A DNA stretch of 64,000 nt from Topomyia yanbarensis (lineage: Eukaryota > Arthropoda > Insecta > Diptera > Culicidae). The notes below the pieces were generated by a model, which saw only the letters and a list, made by a program, of their open reading frames with translations, did not search any database and was not told where the DNA came from. This document shows, piece after piece, positions 59,898 to 64,000 of the stretch. The position numbers were made by a program, and so were the translations under genes. The stretch covers positions 374,518,166 through 374,582,165 of the forward strand of contig NC_080672.1 in the NCBI RefSeq assembly GCF_030247195.1, written 5' to 3'. Position 1 is the stretch's first letter. Every line of letters starts with the position of its first letter.

Positions 59898-59999
59898 AGG
59901 GTGAAGCCAAATCTAGCTATCGAACAGTCAGATGGCTACCAATCGTGCAAAGTAAACGAACATTCTTCTTTCGGAGAACGTGAAAGAAAAGTATTATTA

Positions 60000-60120
60000 T
60001 TCATACAAATAAATATTAATTTATTGTGTAACTCGGTTGAAGTCACTCAAAGTTACAGCAAAAACGGTGGGTGCCAGGAACAAAGAAGAGGGCATCATTT
60101 TAGGCAGTGTTGGGCATTTC
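60000..60120. repeat. Dispersed repeat shared with 19.7 kb
   Basis: tttattgtgtaactcggttg then aagtcactcaaagttacagc is the inverse of sequence at 19800-19860. Confidence 0.5.
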
Positions 60121-60179
60121 TCTGTACGGGACTCGATAACACCACACGCTCTACTATCAAGTGCGTTGATTTTTTTTTA

Positions 60180-60400
60180 AATTGATATTTTCGGTAGTAT
60201 CCAACGGAAAACAGGTTGAAATATTGAGTTAAGCAAAAGAAATTATGCGACACTATCGCCCCAGATGCAAAATTCGTACCCGCAACGTTTTGGTCGCCGA
60301 TCCAATTTAATTTTCCAATCCTTTTGCTATACACGGGCTGAGGCGTCCCAGGAAGAACACAAGATTATCGCATTGGCGACCTCTAAAACGAGATCCTACA
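60180..60400 (-). mobile_element. Degenerate tRNA-derived SINE
   Basis: The body (ttttcggtagtatccaacgg then aaaacaggttgaaatattga) and head (gatgcaaaattcgtacccgc then aacg, a mutated B-box complement) match the order seen at 28755-28870, in the same orientation. The copy is more diverged. cccaggaagaacacaagatt follows, as at 46380. Confidence 0.5.
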
Positions 60401-61208
60401 CAACCGCCCCCTCCATTTGAAACACATTTGATCTATTCACATTATGACGACTTTCGTGCTAGATCGTATTCAGAGTTGGCAGGACCCTCTCAGATTTTAA
60501 TGAAACTTTCTGTACATGAAAGTTTTGTCACAAAAAGCCACTTTGCGTACTTTGTTTTTCCAAAAATGATCTAGACTGTCTTTTGAAAAGGGTCAAACTT
60601 TTTACCATTTTTTCAAATGGCTATATATTGTCTAAAAATGACATATCCTACAAAAAATGTTGTAGAAGTGATTTTCACAAAATTAGTCAATTTTTTGAAT
60701 AAACAAATTGAAAAAATTCTTCATATACATAAAAAAAATGATTTTAAAAATTTAAATTCGATTTACAAAAAAACCCCATCTTTGATTTGAATGAAATTTT
60801 CTTCCAAGAAAGGCGATTATGTTCCCTACATACCGTCAAAAATTCAAGTTGGGCGCTTACAAGGAAACAAAATTATCTTTGAAAAAAACTTTTCTTTATC
60901 TAAACTTTTCTTCAGTGTATTTTATCAAAAACTAACCAAATGAAAGTCGTAATCATCTCAGAATCCAATAAAACTCAGTTTGTGAGAAAATATTGTCTAA
61001 TTTAGCAACTAAGTATATTTTTATTAATCGAGAATACCATTGAAAACAGTTTAAGTTATTAAACAAATATTCCGTTATTACTTCTTTATTTTCTTGTTTA
61101 CTTCTGAGGAAGGATCATGGAAAGTAATAACCACTACAACATTATGTATTGAATTTTATTTGTTTATTTTTATTTATAACATTTGTCTTGAAACTATCTT
61201 CATGCATG
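60401..61208. other. Intergenic stretch, no gene
   Basis: AT-rich with no recognised gene. Several phrases of the type ttgaatgaaattttcttcca suggest old repeat DNA. Confidence 0.4.
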
Positions 61209-61857
61209 CTAGTTTGAATTATTTCTGTACAAGGAAAATAGTTTTGGTTCGTCTTCTGAATCAGAATACCTTTTCGCCTCTACTTTGCCACCAGGAATAG
61301 GCACAAAACTGTGGAATTTCTGAGGGCCAGATATTGTTTTGGCGTTATTATACAGTTCTTCGAGTTCTTCTGACATTTTGTTGTACTGTTCAGTGGATGT
61401 GTAGCAGAAATTTAATTTTGTGATATTTTTATGAGTTTGTTCAACTGCCCAGTTATATAACTCTCGGGGTGTTGTTATGGTATTTCCATAGTCGCGAGCA
61501 AGACTGGCTCTTTTTTGCCATTCACTTGAGAGTACCACCAATAGCATCACAGGGTTCTTTTCCATGGGAATTTCAAAAAAAAAAATGCCATTCTGCGCTT
61601 ACTTCATATTTTGACTGGAATCTACACAAGCTTGCGAAGTTTTTCTTATTTTTGTATTGTGCTGCTGCTCCATCAGACATAAAATAAATTTTAGAAAAGT
61701 TTGTCAATTGTTTCATTTTTTTTTTCATTTTTGTGATAAACAACTGAACTGCGGTCTTCCAGTCTTTTCTTCTGTTTAACTCAATATTTCTATCTGTTTT
61801 CCATTGGATACTACCAACAACTTTAAATAATTTACTGGCACTTTCTTCAAAATCCAA
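61209..61857 (-). pseudogene. Frameshifted copy of an arthropod repeated-family protein (SDGxAxQYKN type)
   Basis: Minus strand: a frame with FSKIYFMSDGAAAQYKNKKN, then FASLCRFQSKYEVSAEWHFF, is followed after a poly-T run and a frame change by SHGKEPCDAIGGTLK and a stop. After another change, RASLARDYGNTITTPRELYN then WAVEQTHKNITKLNFCYTS, ending near KFHSFVPIPGG. The order SDG-A-QYKN, AEWHFF, HGK-CD-GG is that of a multicopy family I remember from arthropod and cnidarian genomes, probably transposon-derived. The conserved acidic residues are DDE-like, but I cannot name the superfamily. At least two frameshifts and a stop make this copy dead. Confidence 0.6.
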
Positions 61858-63028
61858 AAAAAAACTAAATTAATTGATCCTCAAAAAGGCAAGCTAAAAT
61901 CGTGACTTCAAGAAATATCGCTCCTAAGACCCAGAAAAATTAGAAGCCTCTTTTTTGTCGTTTCATCAGTGAGAACCCAAATACGCTCGATTATTTCTAT
62001 TGCTATTTACAAGTTCAGCTTGAAAAAGCATGAGAATTGCCAATCCAGCGGCCCTCTGAGACCCCTTGCCTTTTTAAGGGGTTGTAAACAAATGATTTGA
62101 TTGATCAGAGAACGCTTGAATACTGCGAAGCATATAGATTCTTAGACCGGAAATGTTATGGGCCTTTTGAAACACTTATTGTTGTTGATGGATGAACCCG
62201 AATAACTTCTGAAAAGGTCGTAATAAAAGAAAAGAATTGTGTTGTTAAAAACAAAATTTAAAATATCTCGAGAACTACATTTCAGAAAATTTTTGTTATT
62301 AGCATTTTGATTTTAAATGGCGTTTAAGATCATATTCAAAAAAATGTATTTTTGACTGCGAATAGTATGAATTATAAAAATATGGCAAAAGTTGTTGATT
62401 ATTGAACTGAAAGCTTCTTCATGATCCAAATACACTGAAAATGTTACTTTTACGTCTTTAAAACGATAAACATACGATTTTATGATGGGGCAGCGCGAAT
62501 AACTTTTAAAAAGGGCATAATCACACGAAACAATTAGTTTTTGTTGGAACAAAATTCCAAATATCTCAAAAACTATCGTATTTTAGAAGATTTTTGTTAA
62601 ATGCATTTTGATTTAAAAAGTTAATTAGAATTATATTCTGTAATAAAATTACAGTTTTGTATGTCAATTAGCATGGAATTTAAAAACATGTATAAAGTTA
62701 TTGTTAGAAATACAAATTTTTGTTTTTGTAAAAAATGACACAACGTTTTTTTCAGTTTATATTTTTTCGTACATAAATGAAATTAATGCACGTAATGTTC
62801 ACACCGTTTTAAAAATTACTCCTGAGTCAAAATAATGTTACTGATTGTGAAAAATGTTTAGTCTTCCATGCCGGTGAAACGTGTAAAGTTTCATAGGAAT
62901 CTGAGATGGCCGATTACGATTTTCAATATTTTCGGACGGATCTACGTGGAATTTCTCTAATTCTGAGCGCGGTGCACGATAGATCCCGAGGTATCTGGCT
63001 CTAGCGCAGTAAAGACAGTACTTTTTTG
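61858..63028. other. Intergenic stretch, no gene
   Basis: Two similar segments at about 62215-62420 and 62500-62700 (cgaataacttctgaaaaggt versus cgaataacttttaaaaaggg, and aaatatctcgagaactacat versus aaatatctcaaaaactatcg) form a degenerate direct duplication about 285 bp apart. No gene. Confidence 0.5.
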
Positions 63029-63678
63029 ATGGAGGAATCTTCTCCGATAACGACTAAGGACGCAGCAGTGAACGATACAATGCATTCAAAGTTCGACATT
63101 GAACTAGTTTCACCCGAAATTTCAACAGAAAATACACTTGAATGGACTGGCAGAAAGGATACCAGTTCGATGGTTACCCAAGTAGTAATTCCAACTTGTT
63201 GAAAGTTTTAAATGTTGCACAACTGCTACACAACATTTTTTATTGTTGGATATATTTGAAAATAATTTCCACGGGTTTTTAAACTGATTGTGCAACTATG
63301 TAACTATAGAGCTGGCCAATAGTGTTAAGTATGCAAACATCAATAACAGTTGTGAAACTAATCAGAAACTTTGCTAACTTGCACAAACAGTCTAACAAGT
63401 TGCAAATGCCTCTTTGTTTGCCATTTCACCCTAAAACAGAACTGTTCAACTACCGAGTGCTCGACAAATGGCACAGCTATTGTTTACATTATTTTGCTGC
63501 AATTAGGAACATGTTGCACAACATACAAACAAAGTGCGCTTTTTCCATAACATAGTTGTTGCCAAGAGAGTTACAAATACTATACAGTAACAAAGCGTGC
63601 TACTTGGGTAGTATCACTCAAGACATTATATCAATGAGCAAAACGTGGAAATCCAGGGCGAATGATCTGTTAGGTTAA
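63029..63678 (+). pseudogene. Unrecognised open frame split by a MITE
   Basis: It begins MEESSPITTKDAAVNDTMHS and continues to EWTGRKDTSSMV, where a 432-bp TA-flanked MITE (63177-63608) interrupts it. Without the MITE and one TA the frame continues exactly in phase as SITQDIISMSKTWKSRANDL then LG, to TAA at 63676-63678: 71 residues in total. The end also offers a donor-like G then GTTAAAG, so this could be a first exon of a larger gene continuing beyond the window. With the MITE present, translation ends at a TGA 24 bp into it. I recognise no family. It could be a host gene exon or part of another element. Confidence 0.45.
63177..63608. mobile_element. MITE with cccaagtag ends, TA target
   Basis: It begins cccaagtagtaattccaact and ends gcgtgctacttggg, giving ~9-bp inverted termini, with TA at 63175-63176 and 63609-63610. 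Internal paired words (gttgcacaactgctacacaa versus tgttgcacaacatacaaac) give further weak dyad symmetry. It has no coding capacity. TA duplication points to a Tc1/mariner-type or similar transposase. Confidence 0.7.
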
Positions 63679-64000
63679 AGCCCCAATAACTCATACAATA
63701 CTTGGAAATCTGAAGAATGATGGTAGAAAACAAACAGCACCGAAAAAAAATTAACGGGAGATAAAGTTGTCGCGTCTTGCGCCAGTAATTGCTACGATAT
63801 CTCCCTCGTACCATGGCTTTGCAATGATATTGTAAGAGATACGTCAGTATGTATATTACCATCATCAACCATGCAATCCTAGTGTTCATGATTGAGAAGG
63901 GTACAATTGCACCGCTAGGTGGGTTAAAACAGGTTTTTTTTTTCCTGAAAATCAAGATTTTGGAGGTTTATAACATTTTTTAAACAAATTTTTGTATTTC
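63679..64000. other. Window end, no firm feature
   Basis: A minus-strand 109-residue frame (63626-63955) is hydrophobic and unrecognised. It overlaps the plus-strand split frame. Nothing is supported. Confidence 0.35.

Larger units (their letters stand above)
57645..59910 (-). mobile_element. Lian/LOA-type non-LTR retrotransposon, 5'-truncated and internally deleted
   Basis: Minus-strand element. The 3' end reads gccgtgtcaaataaacgtat then ggaaaaaaa near 57650. The 3' UTR spans about 57650-57960. Coding sequence continues leftward to rightward as RNase H with a C-terminal zinc finger (57961-58875) and reverse transcriptase (58926-59897). The 5' end is lost within the RT fingers near 59900, so endonuclease and ORF1 are absent. 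The sequence and UTR resemble Lian elements (LOA clade) known from Aedes. Confidence 0.85.

Overview
The window looks like nuclear DNA of an insect, most likely an Aedes-type mosquito. It is AT-rich and intron-bearing, with GT-AG splice sites, and is crowded with transposable elements. These include a DD37E mariner-like transposon (a family described from mosquitoes), a Lian/LOA-type non-LTR element, tRNA-derived SINEs and many MITEs. There is no operon structure, CRISPR array, rRNA or intact tRNA gene. The species is inferred, not proven.

Host genes are few. The main one is a minus-strand gene for a multi-pass membrane acyltransferase of the NRF-6 (nose resistant to fluoxetine) type. Eleven coding exons can be joined in phase between 33111 and 10810. 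They fall in three clusters (33.1-33.0 kb, 23.2-21.4 kb, 11.8-10.8 kb) separated by two introns of about 9.7 kb and 9.6 kb that are filled with transposons. Its first coding exon was not found. To the left lies a divergent pair sharing about 330 bp: a minus-strand gene for a small single-pass membrane protein (8682 to about 7940) and a plus-strand two-exon gene for a lysine-rich 135-residue protein (9011-9522). Neither is recognised. At the right edge (63029-63678) an open frame is split by a 432-bp TA-flanked MITE and becomes continuous once the MITE and one TA are removed.

Mobile elements, left to right: an apparently complete ITmD37E transposon (713-2007); a foldback (2.5-3.0 kb); a TTAA-flanked MITE (3.16-3.98 kb, second copy at 30.8-31.6 kb); a non-LTR ORF1 remnant behind tandem ~455-bp repeats (4.06-6.5 kb); several MITEs, some nested (9.7-13.1 kb); a histone H2A fragment (14.3 kb); an LTR gag fragment (16.2-16.8 kb); a second, dead ITmD37E copy (18104-19395); a palindromic hairpin (19.93-20.16 kb); a 7-bp tandem repeat inside an intron (22.7-23.0 kb); a modular inverted-repeat block with a SINE (24.1-28.5 kb); a non-LTR ORF1 remnant with a new foldback (29.4-30.8 kb); a 2-kb long-arm foldback (34.1-36.1 kb); three copies of another TTAA MITE; a SINE at 38.2 kb; a Jockey-like RT remnant (40.3-41.6 kb); a foldback (46.8-47.5 kb); (TA)n at 49.1 kb; a largely featureless 49.3-55.7 kb; an internally deleted Lian/LOA element (57.6-59.9 kb); and a pseudogene of an unnamed repeated family (61.2-61.9 kb).

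No novel defence or multi-gene system was found. The most notable points are the intact/dead transposon pair, the MITE-split reading frame, the TTAA-targeting MITE families with nested and empty-site evidence, and the hairpin loci that could feed small-RNA pathways.
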